59,947 nt of DNA, from assembly GCA_030158285.1 (NCBI GenBank), contig JAOATF010000071.1, forward strand, positions 1 through 59,947. Direction: 5' to 3'. Positions 20,077 to 27,979 of this stretch are shown here, one piece after another; position 1 is the first letter of the stretch, and each line of letters begins with the position of its first letter. The notes beneath the pieces are model-generated. The model saw nothing but the letters and a program-made list of their open reading frames with translations, was not told the DNA's origin and did not search any database. The position numbers and the translations under genes are program-made. The DNA is from Hyphomonadaceae bacterium. Its GTDB lineage: Bacteria > Pseudomonadota > Alphaproteobacteria > Caulobacterales > Hyphomonadaceae.

Positions 20077-20388
20077 TCAGTTCATCGTTATCAGGCCGCG
20101 CGCATTGCGCCAATGCGGCGCTGCGAGCGGCTCACCGTGCGCCACACGCACAGAGTGGATCACCGCATCGATCTCGCGCCGCCAGAAGTCGAGGAACTGC
20201 TGCAGCCGTGGATATTTCGGCGCCATGTCCAGCGTCTGCCACATGAAGGTTTGCAGCAGCTTCGGATGATCCGGCATGTAGTACAGCACCTCCGCCGTCA
20301 GCAGCGTGGCGCCGTTCAATCGCTCGCGGAATTCCCGGCTGGCGTCATCGTGGATCGAAACCAGTTTCCCGCACTTCGCATCGCTCAT
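20077..20388 (-). CDS. Usg family protein
   Basis: A 103-aa protein matching the alphaproteobacterial Usg family, whose function is not known. The signature LTAEVLYYMPDHPKLLQTF, then WQTLDMAPKYPRLQQFLDFW and IDAVIHSVRVAHG, occupies residues about 30-80. The ATG at 20388 has AAGGAG upstream at slightly long spacing; an ATG eight codons earlier (20412) is the alternative. It converges with the cytochrome gene, eight bases apart. Confidence 0.8.
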   Translation of the reverse strand: MSDAKCGKLVSIHDDASREFRERLNGATLLTAEVLYYMPDHPKLLQTFMWQTLDMAPKYPRLQQFLDFWRREIDAVIHSVRVAHGEPLAAPHWRNARGLITMN

Positions 20389-20508
20389 GACCGGAAGAGA
20401 CTCCTTCTCCATCCCGGTCCAAGCGTGCGCGCCACAGGTTAACGGTCAACATCGCTCAACCGTGACCGCTGCACATTGGCAGTCTCATCCCGATACTGCT
20501 GCCATGCG

Positions 20509-20838
20509 CTAGGCGGCCATTCCGGCCTTGATGCGCTCGGCCTGCTGCTGCCATACGCGCGCCACCGTCTTGCGTCCGGCCCGCACCTGGATATCTGCGA
20601 GCGCTGTCGCCGCTTCATAAGCCGCCGCCTGCTCGCCCGTGCGCAACGACGCCGCCAGCTTCAACCGCAACTTCGCCTGCACCACACCCGCCGGGATGGC
20701 GATAGGCGCAGCGGCCTCAACCACCTGCGTAACAACAGACCCCGCCTTTGTCGGCGCTGCTGGCTTTGCAGCCGGCGCCGCCTCAGCCGCTTTCGGCTTG
20801 GCCTTCTTGCCGCCGACCAGAAATGAGAACAGCCCCAT
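20509..20838 (-). CDS. Small Ala/Lys-rich protein, function unknown
   Basis: A 109-aa protein starting MGLFSFLVGGKKAKPKAAE, then an Ala/Pro/Lys linker, then a helical segment (AKLRLKLAASLRTGEQAAAY, AATALADIQVRAGRKTVARV). It is probably cytoplasmic or membrane-peripheral through its short hydrophobic start. The ATG at 20838 follows GAGGCAAGG; the upstream in-frame extension lacks a site. I do not recognise a family. The codon pattern fits the neighbours. Confidence 0.6.
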   Translation of the reverse strand: MGLFSFLVGGKKAKPKAAEAAPAAKPAAPTKAGSVVTQVVEAAAPIAIPAGVVQAKLRLKLAASLRTGEQAAAYEAATALADIQVRAGRKTVARVWQQQAERIKAGMAA

Positions 20839-21138
20839 GCGCCTTGCCTCTATTGGTGTTGCGCCGACACTAGCGGGCCTCCGCGCCAGTGCAGCCCCGG
20901 CCGCAATCACGCCTGTTGGAAAACACGCCGGTGCCTGATTCCCGATCACGCCCCGCCTGCGCGTTGCGCAGATGCGGCCGGAACCGCCATCTGATCCAGA
21001 TCACCCCACTCACCGCCCGCCCATGAAACAACGCGTCGGCCGGAGGAGGCGCGGGCGCAGGCACGATCGTCCTATCCCCCCAAAACTCGTGCTGTTGACC
21101 GCAGCACCCGCATCCCCTCCGGCGCTCATCCCTGCAGT

Positions 21139-21996
21139 CTACCCCGCCGAAACGGGCGTCCTGAGATAGACGCGGCCGTCGTCTTCCGGCTTTGGCAAGG
21201 CGCCCCCGCGAATATTCACCTGCAGCGACGGCAGGATCAGTTTTGGCGCGGCCAGCGTTCTGTCCCGCGCCGTGCGCAGTTCGACGAACGCCGCCTCCGT
21301 CACGCCATCGCGGACATGCACATTGCTGGCGCGTTCCTCCGCAACCGTCGTTTCCCACGCCGGCGCGCTGCGGCCCGGCGGCAGATAGTCATGCCCGACA
21401 AAGATCCGTGTTTCACGCGGCAGTGACAGGATGCGCTGGATGGAGCGGTACAGCGTCGCCGCGTCGCCGCCGGGAAAGTCTGCGCGCGCCGTGCCATAAT
21501 CTGGCATGAACAGCGTGTCGCCCACGAACGCCGCATCCCCGATCACATAGGTGACGCAGGCCGGCGTATGTCCCGGCGTGTGCATCACGCGCGCTGTGAT
21601 CCTGCCGATGCTGAAAGCCTCGCCGTCCGCGAACAGCTTGTCGAACACGGAGGCTTCCGTCTCCGCTTCAGGCGCGCCGAACATCACCCGGAAACGTGTC
21701 TGCACCTCGGTGATCCGCGCGCCGATCCCGATCTTCGCGCCCGTCCTGCGCCGGATATGGTCCGCCGCCGACAGGTGATCGGCATGCGCGTGTGTTTCCA
21801 GCACCCACACCAGCCTGAGATCAATCTCTGCGGCCCGCGCAAGCATGCGATCCGCCGATGCCGAGGATAGCTTTCCCGTCGCTGGGTCAAAGTCCAGCAC
21901 GGCGTCGATCACCGCCGCTTCCCGCGTCTCCGGATCCCACACAAGGAACGAGGCTGTCGACGTCGCGTGATCAAAAAAGGCTTCAATGCCGGGCAT
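21139..21996 (-). CDS. blh: Persulfide dioxygenase-like MBL-fold hydrolase (Blh/ETHE1 type)
   Basis: A 285-aa metallo-beta-lactamase-fold enzyme of the ETHE1/Blh type. Metal motifs are THAHADHL (His69, His71, Asp73, His74), HTPGHTPAC (His139), GDTLF (Asp160) and GHDYLPPGR (His202). Relatives oxidise glutathione persulfide to sulfite using one iron. It is divergent from bigR, with rhodanese and TauE/SafE genes beyond, the arrangement known from sulfide detoxification loci under BigR. AGGAG lies nine bases before the ATG. It is probably repressed by BigR through the palindrome at 22036-22060. The gene name is by context and family, not by direct comparison. Confidence 0.85.
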   Translation of the reverse strand: MPGIEAFFDHATSTASFLVWDPETREAAVIDAVLDFDPATGKLSSASADRMLARAAEIDLRLVWVLETHAHADHLSAADHIRRRTGAKIGIGARITEVQTRFRVMFGAPEAETEASVFDKLFADGEAFSIGRITARVMHTPGHTPACVTYVIGDAAFVGDTLFMPDYGTARADFPGGDAATLYRSIQRILSLPRETRIFVGHDYLPPGRSAPAWETTVAEERASNVHVRDGVTEAAFVELRTARDRTLAAPKLILPSLQVNIRGGALPKPEDDGRVYLRTPVSAG

Positions 21997-22035
21997 TGGG
22001 GGAGACTCCTGTGGCTGTGTGATCCCTTATATATT

Positions 22036-22060
22036 AGCTCTTGCTAAATTAGCAAGCGCT
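22036..22060. promoter_or_regulatory. Putative BigR/SqrR operator
   Basis: In the 81-base divergent gap, the 15 bases TTGCTAAATTAGCAA (22041-22055) form a perfect 7+1+7 palindrome. It is extended by AGC/GCT two bases further out and flanked by TATATAT and TATATA. An AT-rich palindrome overlapping divergent promoters is what BigR-type repressors bind. It should control both the MBL gene and the bigR-rhodanese-TauE genes. Confidence 0.6.
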
Positions 22061-22077
22061 GCTATATAGCTGTCGTC

Positions 22078-22410
22078 ATGGACCTGAAAACCTTCTCTCT
22101 CGCGGACTTCGAAGCCAGCGCCGGCAAGGCCGCCGCACTGCTGCGCAATCTCGGCAACGAGAAACGCCTGATGATCCTGTGCCAGCTTGGTGACGGCGAA
22201 CTCCCAGCCGGCGCGCTTCAGGCGCCGCTCGGCCTCTCGCAATCCGCCCTGTCGCAGCACCTCGCCGTGCTGCGCGAGGCCGGCATCGTTTCAACGCGCC
22301 GCGAGTCCCAGACCATCTTCTACCGCATCGCCGACCCGGCCGCCGTGAAGGTCATCGAAACGCTGGCCGCCATCTTCTGTCCCGACAAACCCACGCGAAA
22401 GAAAAAGTAG
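22078..22410 (+). CDS. bigR: ArsR-family persulfide sensor (BigR/SqrR type)
   Basis: A 110-aa ArsR/SmtB winged-helix repressor. The recognition region reads LGLSQSALSQHLAVLREAGI (residues 51-70). Two cysteines, Cys35 (LMILCQL) and Cys101 (AIFCPDK), have the same 66-residue separation as the redox pair of BigR, which forms a di- or tetrasulfide bridge with reactive sulfur and releases DNA. Metal-binding ELCVCDL-type motifs are absent, so arsenic sensing is unlikely. No clear ribosome site precedes the ATG. It is the first gene of a three-gene unit with rhodanese and TauE/SafE genes. Confidence 0.87.
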   Translation: MDLKTFSLADFEASAGKAAALLRNLGNEKRLMILCQLGDGELPAGALQAPLGLSQSALSQHLAVLREAGIVSTRRESQTIFYRIADPAAVKVIETLAAIFCPDKPTRKKK

Positions 22411-22411
22411 T

Positions 22412-22939
22412 ATGACCGTGCTTACCTCTCTCGACGCACAGGCGCTGTCTCGCCGAATCAAGGCCGGCGAGATCACGCTGATCGACATCCGCGAGCCGGA
22501 CGAGTTCGCCCGCGAACACGTGACGGGCGCGGTCTCGCTGCCGCTCTCGCGGCTTGAAGCGGGGCACGTCGCCCTGCGCAGCACGACGCCCGTGGCCTTC
22601 ATGTGCCGCACCGGCATGCGCACGCAGTCCAACTGCGACCGCCTTGCCGCCCATGTGGGCGAGCCGGCCTTCGTGCTGGAAGGCGGCCTCGAGAGCTGGA
22701 AGAAGGCAGGGCTCGCAACACACGCCGATCGCAAGGCGCCACTGGAAATCATGCGCCAGGTGCAGATCACGGCCGGCGCTATCGTTGTTCTCGGCGCCGT
22801 CCTCGCCGCGACCGTGAACCCTGCCTTCATCTGGCTGTCCGCCTTCATCGGCGCCGGCCTCGTGTTTGCCGGCGCCAGCGGATGGTGCGGCATGGCAAAA
22901 CTGCTCGCCGCCATGCCGTGGAACCGCGCAACAGCCTAG
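22412..22939 (+). CDS. Membrane rhodanese with DUF2892-type anchor (YgaP-like)
   Basis: A 175-aa protein with a cytoplasmic rhodanese domain (residues 1-105) and two C-terminal membrane helices (ITAGAIVVLGAVLAATVN and AFIWLSAFIGAGLVFAGAS), the YgaP layout. The active-site loop is CRTGMRT with Cys65 as the sulfur acceptor; IDIREPDEF is the standard early motif. It transfers sulfane sulfur, probably feeding or draining the persulfide pool handled by the neighbouring dioxygenase. Its ATG lies one base after the bigR stop, so the two are coupled. Confidence 0.88.
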   Translation: MTVLTSLDAQALSRRIKAGEITLIDIREPDEFAREHVTGAVSLPLSRLEAGHVALRSTTPVAFMCRTGMRTQSNCDRLAAHVGEPAFVLEGGLESWKKAGLATHADRKAPLEIMRQVQITAGAIVVLGAVLAATVNPAFIWLSAFIGAGLVFAGASGWCGMAKLLAAMPWNRATA

Positions 22940-22965
22940 CCACATAGCCCAGCGAGGCGTCGCCC

Positions 22966-23733
22966 GTGGATACCAGCCTTCTCGTCATCATCGGAGGCGC
23001 CGCCGTCGGCTTTCTCCTCGCCGTGTTCGGCGGTGGCGGTTCGGTGCTGGCAGCCCCTGTCCTGCTCTATCTCGGCGGCGTGTCGGACCCTCATGTCGCC
23101 ATCGGTACAGCGAGCGCGGCCGTCGCCGCCAACGCGTTGTTCAACCTGTTCGGACACTGGCGTGGCGGCAAGATCAAATGGCCGTGCGCTACGGCCTTTG
23201 CGGTCGCAGGCCTTGCCGGATCATACGCGGGATCGAGCGTCGCCAAGCTGGTCAGCGGGCAGCACCTGCTGCTGGGCTTTGCGCTCGCCATGGCGGCCAT
23301 CGGCGCAGCCATGCTTCGTAAGCCTCGCAGCGCAGGCGATCCGGACGTCCATATCACCCTGAAGCTTGTCGTGCGCCTTGCCCCGCTTGGCCTGCTGACA
23401 GGCTTTGCGGCCGGCTTCTTCGGCATTGGCGGCGGCTTCCTGATCGTGCCCGGCCTGATGCTCGCAACCGGCATGACGCTGGCCAACGCGACAGCCTCCT
23501 CGCTCCTGTCAGTCTCCCTCTTCGGCGCAGCGACCTCGGCGAACTACGCCGCCTCCGGCCTCGTCGACTGGCCGCTTGCGGGTCTGCTCCTCGCCGGAGG
23601 CATGGTGGGCGGCATCGCCGGCCTCTTCGCCGCCCGCGCCCTCTCCACCCGCATTCGCCTCGCCCGCACCCTGTTCGCCATCCTGATCATCGCCGTCGCC
23701 GCCTACGTCGCCTGGCGGGCGCTGACCCCCTGA
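22966..23733 (+). CDS. TauE/SafE family permease in the sulfide locus
   Basis: A 255-aa membrane protein with the two TauE/SafE glycine-rich repeats (AVFGGGGSVLAAPVLL near residue 19 and FFGIGGGFLIVPGL near residue 150) and about eight helices. In BigR loci this family probably exports sulfite made by the persulfide dioxygenase. The start is a GTG after GCGAGG, 26 bases behind the rhodanese gene. It has about 46 fewer residues than the copy at 5192 and belongs to the same family but a different branch. Confidence 0.85.
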   Translation: MDTSLLVIIGGAAVGFLLAVFGGGGSVLAAPVLLYLGGVSDPHVAIGTASAAVAANALFNLFGHWRGGKIKWPCATAFAVAGLAGSYAGSSVAKLVSGQHLLLGFALAMAAIGAAMLRKPRSAGDPDVHITLKLVVRLAPLGLLTGFAAGFFGIGGGFLIVPGLMLATGMTLANATASSLLSVSLFGAATSANYAASGLVDWPLAGLLLAGGMVGGIAGLFAARALSTRIRLARTLFAILIIAVAAYVAWRALTP

Positions 23734-23806
23734 GAACAAACCGTAAATCAACGGCCTACATCGCCGCCCTTGCGGAAGAGAAAAACACGCGCCAGATCAG
23801 CGCGTA

Positions 23807-26536
23807 ATGACCGAATCCCGTGATCCTTCTGGCCGTTCTGACGACATCCCGTTCCCGGATGACGACCTGCCCGGCGCCCGCGCCGAGCGGGAGCCCGGGT
23901 CGGATGACGACACCCCCATGTCCGACGAGGCCGTCTCCTTCTTCCGCCTGCCGCAGGACGAGGACGACATCCCCCTGCCCGAAGAGCGCAACGAGATGGC
24001 GCCTCCGTATGAAGAGGACACGCGCCCGATCTCCCAGCGCGCCTCCGCCCGCCGCCCGGACCGTGATCCGAAAGCCGCCGACTATCTCACCGGCCTCAAC
24101 CCCGAACAGCGCGAGGCCGTGCTTTCCACCGAGGGTCCGCTGCTGGTGCTGGCCGGCGCCGGCACGGGCAAGACGCGAGTGCTGACCACGCGCGTCGCGC
24201 AGATCCTCGCCGACCGCCGCGCCTGGCCCTCGCAGATGCTTGTCGTCACCTTCACCAACAAGGCGGCGCGCGAGATGCGCGATCGCACGCTCGCCCTGAT
24301 CGGCACTGAAGGCGAGGGCCTGCGCTGGTTCGGCACCTTCCACTCAGTGTCCGCCCAGATCCTGCGCCGCCATGCCGAGCTGGTGAAGCTGAAATCCGGC
24401 TTCACCGTGCTGGACACCGACGACCAGCTGCGCCTGATCAAGCAGATCCTCGAAGCCGAGGGCATCGACCAGAAACGCTGGACGCCGCGCTATCTCGCCT
24501 CCCTCATCGATGGCTGGAAGAACCGCGCCATCTGGCCGGAGAAACTGCCGCCCGACGAGGGGCGCCAGTTCGCGGAAGGCAAAGGCCAGAAATTCTACCA
24601 GATGTACCAGAACCGCCTGGCCACACTGAATGCGGTCGATTTCGGCGACCTCCTGCTCCACACCATCCGCATCTTCACCGAGCATCCCGCCGTGCTCGCG
24701 GACTACCACAACAAGTTCAGATACATCCTCGTCGACGAGTACCAGGACACCAACGTCGCGCAGTATCTGTGGCTGCGCCTGCTCGCGCAGGGCACCGGCA
24801 ATATCTGCTGCGTGGGCGATGACGACCAGTCGATCTATGGCTGGCGCGGCGCCGAGGTCGACAACATCCTGCGCTTCGAGAAGGACTTCCCCGGCGCCAA
24901 GGTGATCCGCCTCGAACAGAACTACCGCTCCACCGCCCACATCCTCGCCGCAGCCTCCGCCGTCATCGCGCAGAACACCTCCCGCCTCGGCAAGACGCTG
25001 CGCACGGATGCAGGCGCGGGCGATCTCGTGAAGGTGCGCGGCGTGTGGGATGGCGAACAGGAAGCCCGCCTCATCTGCGACGACATCTCGAGCTGGCGCC
25101 AGACCAACCGCCGCTATGACGAATGCGCCGTGCTCGTCCGCGCCTCATGGCAGATGCGCGCCTTCGAGGAACGCTTCATCGTCACCGGCACGCCCTATCG
25201 CGTCATCGGCGGCCCGCGCTTCTTCGAGCGCGCCGAGATCCGCGACGCCCTCGCCTATCTCCGCCTCATCCGCTCCGAAGCCGACGACCTCGCCTTCGAG
25301 CGCGTGGTGAATCAGCCCAAGCGCGGCGTGGGCGACACCACGATCCAGAAGCTCTACGTCGCCGCCCGGCAGGTGAACACCTATCTCACGCGCATCGCCG
25401 ACATGGAGATCCGCGGCGAGCACATCAAAGGCCCCGCGAAAACCGGCCTGCGCCGCTTCCTGCTCGACATGGAACGCTGGCGCGCCCTGTACAATGGAGG
25501 GAAGGCCGCCGACACCGAACACCCGCGCCTGCTCGAGATCATCCTCGAGGAGTCGGGCTACACAGACATGCTGCAGGCCGACAAATCCCCGCAGGCCCAG
25601 TCCCGCCTCGACAACCTGAAGGAACTCGTGCGCGCCATGGGCCAGTTCGGCTCGCTCAACGATTTCCTCGAACACGTCGAACTCGTGATGGACAATGCCG
25701 AGGGCAAGGGCTCGGAGGATCAGGTGCAGATCCTCACGCTGCACTCGGCCAAGGGCCTCGAATGGCCGATGGTCTTCCTGCCCGGCTGGGAGGAAGAAGT
25801 CTTCCCCTCCCGCCGCTCGCTCGACGAACAGGGCGCCAAGGGCCTCGAGGAAGAACGCCGCCTCGCTTACGTCGGCATCACGCGCGCGCGCGAACGCGCC
25901 TACATCTCCTTCGCCGCCAACCGCCAGATCTATGGCCGCTGGACCAGCGTGCTCCCCTCCCGCTTCGTCGACGAACTGCCGCCCGCACATGTCGATGCGA
26001 TCAGCGAGACCGGCTACGTCTCACCCGGCGGACAGTTTTATGGCAGCGAAACCAAGTCGCGCTGGGATAGCCCAAGCACCGACAGGAGTTTTGGCATGTC
26101 CCCCCGGCAAGGGGGGACGGCAGGGGGGTCTGCCTCCACAGGCGGAGCGTCAGACAACGACCGCGCCGTGTTCGACTCAACCTCCGCCGGGTCGCGCGAT
26201 GGCGGCGGCATGCGCGGCGGCTATGACAGCCCCGGCTGGCGCCGCGCCCAGGCGGCCTCCGCCACGCGCGGCAACACGCGCCCGCCCGACATCGAAGGCC
26301 GCGCCTTCCGCTCCGCCGACAATGACGGCCGCCCCCTACAGCGCGGCAAGACCCCCGGCGACATGATGGCCTCCTCCGACCCCGCCGCCAGCAGCGGCCT
26401 TCAAATGGGCCAACGCATCTTCCACGAAAAGTTCGGCTACGGCCGCATCGTCGGCATCGAAGGCGCGAAGCTCACGGTCAACTTCGAGAAGGCCGGCGTG
26501 AAGAAGGTGGTCGAGAGCTTTGTGAAGCGGGTTTGA
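23807..26536 (+). CDS. uvrD: ATP-dependent DNA helicase UvrD/PcrA
   Basis: A 909-aa superfamily 1A helicase. An acidic extension (1-95) precedes the motor. Motifs are Walker A GAGTGKT (117-123), ILVDEYQDTN, GDDDQSIYGWRGA, LEQNYRST, ILTLHSAKGLEWPMVFLPGW and RLAYVGITRARERAY. A long Gly/Ser linker (about 740-865) leads to a Tudor-like C-terminal domain (IFHEKFGYGRIVGIEGAKLT), as in PcrA. It unwinds DNA in nucleotide excision and mismatch repair and clears RecA or stalled polymerase. The N-terminal extension carries DDIPF (12-16) and DDIPL (53-57), resembling the SSB tail. The linker contains an in-frame palindromic repeat (26098-26155). No strong ribosome site is seen. Confidence 0.95.
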   Translation: MTESRDPSGRSDDIPFPDDDLPGARAEREPGSDDDTPMSDEAVSFFRLPQDEDDIPLPEERNEMAPPYEEDTRPISQRASARRPDRDPKAADYLTGLNPEQREAVLSTEGPLLVLAGAGTGKTRVLTTRVAQILADRRAWPSQMLVVTFTNKAAREMRDRTLALIGTEGEGLRWFGTFHSVSAQILRRHAELVKLKSGFTVLDTDDQLRLIKQILEAEGIDQKRWTPRYLASLIDGWKNRAIWPEKLPPDEGRQFAEGKGQKFYQMYQNRLATLNAVDFGDLLLHTIRIFTEHPAVLADYHNKFRYILVDEYQDTNVAQYLWLRLLAQGTGNICCVGDDDQSIYGWRGAEVDNILRFEKDFPGAKVIRLEQNYRSTAHILAAASAVIAQNTSRLGKTLRTDAGAGDLVKVRGVWDGEQEARLICDDISSWRQTNRRYDECAVLVRASWQMRAFEERFIVTGTPYRVIGGPRFFERAEIRDALAYLRLIRSEADDLAFERVVNQPKRGVGDTTIQKLYVAARQVNTYLTRIADMEIRGEHIKGPAKTGLRRFLLDMERWRALYNGGKAADTEHPRLLEIILEESGYTDMLQADKSPQAQSRLDNLKELVRAMGQFGSLNDFLEHVELVMDNAEGKGSEDQVQILTLHSAKGLEWPMVFLPGWEEEVFPSRRSLDEQGAKGLEEERRLAYVGITRARERAYISFAANRQIYGRWTSVLPSRFVDELPPAHVDAISETGYVSPGGQFYGSETKSRWDSPSTDRSFGMSPRQGGTAGGSASTGGASDNDRAVFDSTSAGSRDGGGMRGGYDSPGWRRAQAASATRGNTRPPDIEGRAFRSADNDGRPLQRGKTPGDMMASSDPAASSGLQMGQRIFHEKFGYGRIVGIEGAKLTVNFEKAGVKKVVESFVKRV
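26098..26155. repeat. Palindromic repeat inside the uvrD coding sequence
   Basis: GTCCCCCC and GGGGGGAC (26098-26105 and 26111-26118) form a perfect 8-base stem. It is followed by a second hairpin bounded by GTCTG (26128-26132) and CAGAC (26151-26155). The sequence looks like the GC-rich non-coding repeats of the window and unlike normal coding sequence. It is read in frame as a Gly/Ser-rich stretch beginning SPRQGGTAGG in the helicase linker. Confidence 0.5.
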
Positions 26537-26595
26537 CACCTGCGCACGTTGTATCGCACGATTTGAATCGACGAAGTTAGATCCCGGGGGGGCGC

Positions 26596-27144
26596 TTGCC
26601 GAGCAACGCTCAAGACAATCTTGCGGTACGTCTGCGAGACGTTGCCGAGGTAATTGCGGCTCATGAAGCGTTGACAGGAGGGGGTAAGGGCAAGCCTGCG
26701 GGCGGGAAAGGGGGAGCGCTAACTCGTGCGGGCATCGTTCTTCTTTCAGCGGCTGCGGAGGCCTTCATCGAAGACCTTTTTGAAGAGGCAGCTGCGTTGA
26801 TTTACTCGTCCATGACCCATTCGGACATGGATTTTTTGATCAAGAACTCGTCGAAAAGATTCAACAATCCAGACTGCTTCAAGATTGAAGTTCTGTACCT
26901 AAGCCTAGGAATGACGCGGTGTCTTGATGGCATAAGTTGGCAGAATTTCACCAACACAAAGCTACGCATAGAATTCAACAATCTCGTCGAAAACAGAAAC
27001 GGCATCGCGCATGGGCGCGGACGTTTCAATCGCCTCCAAGCTCTCAAGCGCTGGAAGACGATGGTGGAGGCCTTTGCTCCTCGATTTGAAGAAAAGGTTA
27101 GCCAGCGGATCATTGCGGTGACCGGGCAGAGGCCCGCGTGGTGA
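26596..27144 (+). CDS. HEPN domain protein (RiboL-PSP-HEPN-like)
   Basis: A 182-aa helical protein with a HEPN-type fold. A helix LTRAGIVLLSAAAEAFIEDL (42-61) is followed later by the diagnostic R-x4-H motif RNGIAH (Arg134 to His139), the RNase active site of many HEPN toxins and defence effectors. The N-terminal Gly/Lys-rich segment (28-40) is low complexity. GC falls to about 45% in places, well below the neighbours, suggesting acquisition. The start is a TTG after GGGGGGG. No antitoxin-like partner (MNT nucleotidyltransferase) is adjacent: the next gene is a RAYT on the other strand. Activity is inferred from the motif only. Confidence 0.7.
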   Translation: MPSNAQDNLAVRLRDVAEVIAAHEALTGGGKGKPAGGKGGALTRAGIVLLSAAAEAFIEDLFEEAAALIYSSMTHSDMDFLIKNSSKRFNNPDCFKIEVLYLSLGMTRCLDGISWQNFTNTKLRIEFNNLVENRNGIAHGRGRFNRLQALKRWKTMVEAFAPRFEEKVSQRIIAVTGQRPAW

Positions 27145-27165
27145 AGCAGGCTTCGCTTCGCGACG

Positions 27166-27253
27166 CGTAGGGTGCATTGAGCGCAGCGAAATGCACCATT
27201 GGCGCACCTTGTCCCGCCGGTGGTGCATTTCGCTCCGCTCAATGCACCCTACG
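27166..27253. repeat. Inverted REP pair (BIME) downstream of the RAYT
   Basis: Two 32-base REPs in inverted orientation (27166-27197 and 27222-27253) match at 31 of 32 positions. Each begins with the tetranucleotide GTAG followed by a hairpin with GTGCATT/AATGCAC arms, the classical REP layout. The pair lies between the HEPN gene and the RAYT stop. Confidence 0.85.
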
Positions 27254-27278
27254 GATTGACGATACGGCTTGCCGCGCA

Positions 27279-27782
27279 TCATCGGGCGTATTCGGGCGGC
27301 GCAGGATCGCCGGCGATCATCACGTCGGGCCGACGCCACGTCGAAAATTCCCACTCGTCGACGCGCGAACAATAACCGTGCTTCACCGGGTTGTTGTGAA
27401 TGTAATCCACATGCGCGAGCCGATCACGGTCATCGCGAATGACATGCTCCCAATACCGTCTCTGCCACAAGCTGCGTTCCCCCACGCGCCTTCCCGCTTT
27501 GACCGGTTCCAACTGGGAGACCGACCGCGTGAAATGCCCCTTCAGCAAACGCCAGCGACCGGGAAAATCCGCGTCGCCGGATGGCAACCGCCAAATGCAA
27601 TGCAGATGATCCGGCATGACAGCAGCAGCCACCGTCTCGAACGGCGCACGCTCCTCCACATATCGCCACGCTGCTCGCAACGCGTCGATCCGCCGGACCA
27701 GCAGGTCGCTGGAGCGGTCTTCGAGGTTCACGGTGAAGAAATACTCCCCGCCCGGAACAAACATCCGTCGATAGTTCGACAT
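27279..27782 (-). CDS. REP-associated tyrosine transposase (RAYT)
   Basis: A 167-aa single-strand transposase of the Y1/IS200-like RAYT class. The metal-binding HUH motif is DHLHCIW (His59, His61). The nucleophile candidate is Tyr127 in YIHNNPVKHG, a hallmark block of RAYTs. SLWQRRYWEHVIRDD before it is also typical. The ATG at 27782 gives the standard start MSNYRRMF. The gene is flanked on both sides by inverted REP pairs with GTAG feet (27166-27253 and 27793-27878), its probable substrates. RAYTs are usually domesticated single-copy genes that spread REPs. The reading frame is intact. Confidence 0.9.
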   Translation of the reverse strand: MSNYRRMFVPGGEYFFTVNLEDRSSDLLVRRIDALRAAWRYVEERAPFETVAAAVMPDHLHCIWRLPSGDADFPGRWRLLKGHFTRSVSQLEPVKAGRRVGERSLWQRRYWEHVIRDDRDRLAHVDYIHNNPVKHGYCSRVDEWEFSTWRRPDVMIAGDPAPPEYAR

Positions 27783-27792
27783 GATCCCAACC

Positions 27793-27878
27793 CGTAGGGT
27801 GCATTGAGCATCGCGAAATGCACCTTTCCCCACCGCGGCAACATACGGTGCATTTCGCTTCGCTCAATGCACCCTACG
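27793..27878. repeat. Inverted REP pair (BIME) upstream of the RAYT
   Basis: REPs at 27793-27824 and 27847-27878 are inverted copies with the same GTAG foot and GTGCATT/AATGCAC hairpin as the pair at 27166-27253, differing at a few central bases. The pair starts 11 bases before the RAYT start codon. An extra partial GCACCCTACG follows at 27881-27890. Confidence 0.85.
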
Positions 27879-27979
27879 CCGCACCCTACGCCCATGTGAC
27901 TTGTCCCTCCTCTCCCCTTGCGGCAATCTCTCCCTGACGCAGACGGGGACCACCCCGCATACGCGCCGGGGAGAGAGAC

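Noticed and set aside
26537-27878. A larger mobile island with integrase or toxin-antitoxin pair
   Set aside because: Only the HEPN gene, the RAYT and REPs are present; no integrase, attachment repeats or antitoxin were found.
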